NCBI GenBank assembly: GCA_029934195.1
Contig: JAOZMQ010000057.1
Location: 1-11,528, forward strand
DNA: 11,528 nt
Direction: 5' to 3'
Source of the DNA: Candidatus Cloacimonadota bacterium
GTDB lineage: Bacteria > Cloacimonadota > Cloacimonadia > Cloacimonadales > JAOZMQ01
Shown here piece after piece: positions 10,827 to 11,528 of this stretch. The position numbers and the translations under genes are program-made. Each line of letters starts with the position of its first letter. Positions within the stretch are counted from its first letter, which is position 1. The notes beneath the pieces were generated by a model. That model had not been told where the DNA came from. It did not search any database and saw nothing but the letters and a program-made list of their open reading frames with translations.

Positions 10827-11528
10827 TTAAATCATTTCCCCCAATCTGAAGATGCTATAGAATTCTTCTGCCTCCGATTTGGATTGAAACCTTAGGTCAA
10901 CTCTTTGGTTTTTATAAAACTTCACTCCCATTTTTTTTGTTCCGAAGACAGTGTTTGGCGAGAAAGAATCTCTTTCGCCTATAGTATTTCCCGGTAATGG
11001 TAAATTAGCTTTAATTTTTAAGTTTTTTGCCAAAAAGTAAGAATACATTTCAGAAAGCAATTCTATTCCTTTCCAATCCCAATCTATCTTTAAGCCTGGT
11101 CCATTAGACCATGCGTCATATCGGGCAAAATCTGAAATTTTAATTACTTTCCCTGACAATTCTGCTTTTGACATGCCAGCTTTTTTTTCATTTCTCCACT
11201 TGCTGAAAGTTCCAATCGCTTTATGCGTGTTTGAAATTAGTTGATCGAACGCTGTTTTTTCAAAATTTCCAACCTGTGAAGTAATTTCACTTAGAATGGA
11301 ATCAAGTGAGATCGTTTCAGTGCATCTCTCTTTCCATTCTTTAACTGCTTCATTAAAATTATCTGTGTTATATTTATTCGGATATTCGAGCTTTTCAAAA
11401 TTCAAATTAACCTTTACTGAATAGAATTCTTCCACTTTATTTATAACCCAATTTTTCCACTCTGTGGATAATTGGAAGATTGCAGAATATACATCTTTCT
11501 TTATTTTTTCCGGTTTGTAATCCGGAAA
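10827..11528 (-). CDS. Unknown protein, 5' end outside the window (at least 233 aa)
   Basis: The frame ending at 10827 stays open to the last base of the window, adding 31 coding-like codons (including YKPEKIKKDVYSAIF and STEWKNWVIN) before the GTG at 11435. That GTG has no ribosome binding site and lies within a continuous protein-like segment, so the true start is outside. The visible part is soluble and mixed in structure: charged helices to about residue 130, then KIDWDWKGIELLSEMYSYF, and a C-terminal KFYKNQRVDLRFQSKSEAEEFYSIF that may be a small alpha/beta unit. No family is recognised. A perfect hairpin follows the stop. It may belong to a neighbouring unit rather than to the recombinase region. 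Confidence 0.75.
   Translation of the reverse strand, partial: FPDYKPEKIKKDVYSAIFQLSTEWKNWVINKVEEFYSVKVNLNFEKLEYPNKYNTDNFNEAVKEWKERCTETISLDSILSEITSQVGNFEKTAFDQLISNTHKAIGTFSKWRNEKKAGMSKAELSGKVIKISDFARYDAWSNGPGLKIDWDWKGIELLSEMYSYFLAKNLKIKANLPLPGNTIGERDSFSPNTVFGTKKMGVKFYKNQRVDLRFQSKSEAEEFYSIFRLGEMI

Overview
This is an AT-rich window from a bacterium or one of its mobile elements. Start codons usually have a strong AGGAG/GGAGG ribosome binding site, which fits Bacillota-like or deep-branching Gram-negative hosts better than typical Bacteroidota; the host cannot be named from the sequence. No rRNA, tRNA, capsid, tail, relaxase or CRISPR locus is visible. A divergent control region, a primase-helicase, nucleotide-handling genes and two tyrosine recombinases together indicate a replicating and probably integrating element, such as a plasmid, an integrated plasmid or a phage satellite.

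Layout, left to right. (1) Bases 1-1200 hold the start of an unknown gene and a beta-class DNA methyltransferase, both on the minus strand. The methyltransferase is bracketed by two related GC-rich hairpin segments, a layout like a gene cassette. (2) Bases 1225-1845 hold three small minus-strand genes, including a tryptophan- and glycine-rich 66-residue peptide with its own strong ribosome binding site and a consensus-like promoter lying inside a terminator hairpin. (3) Bases 1914-4621 are a tight minus-strand operon of six mostly unrecognised genes, one with an N-terminal helix-turn-helix and one with a short YopX-like stretch. (4) Bases 4622-4718 are a divergent control region with an inverted repeat. 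(5) Bases 4719-7513 on the plus strand encode a small Cro-like DNA-binding protein coupled to an 849-residue primase-polymerase/SF3 helicase. (6) Bases 7514-7871 are non-coding and carry ten GTAAC/GTTAC motifs, inverted repeats and an almost G/C-free tract, so they are the best candidate replication origin. (7) Bases 7872-10016 are a tightly packed plus-strand operon: three tiny proteins, a PolX-family protein with its catalytic aspartates replaced, a MazG-like all-alpha NTP pyrophosphohydrolase and a tyrosine recombinase. (8) A bidirectional terminator separates this from a second, convergent tyrosine recombinase (10075-10689), which is preceded by an overlapping 49-codon leader ORF. (9) The right end is a minus-strand gene (10827-11528) that stays open through the window edge.

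Working model (inference): the Cro-like protein controls the divergent region, switching between the leftward accessory operon and rightward replication. The primase-helicase acts on the GTAAC-rich origin just downstream of its own gene. The MazG-like and PolX-like proteins adjust or sense nucleotide pools or DNA ends, and the recombinases integrate, excise or resolve the element. The strongest candidates for something undescribed are the catalytically altered PolX protein within a replication operon, the GTAAC-rich origin candidate, and the six-gene unknown operon opposite the replication genes.
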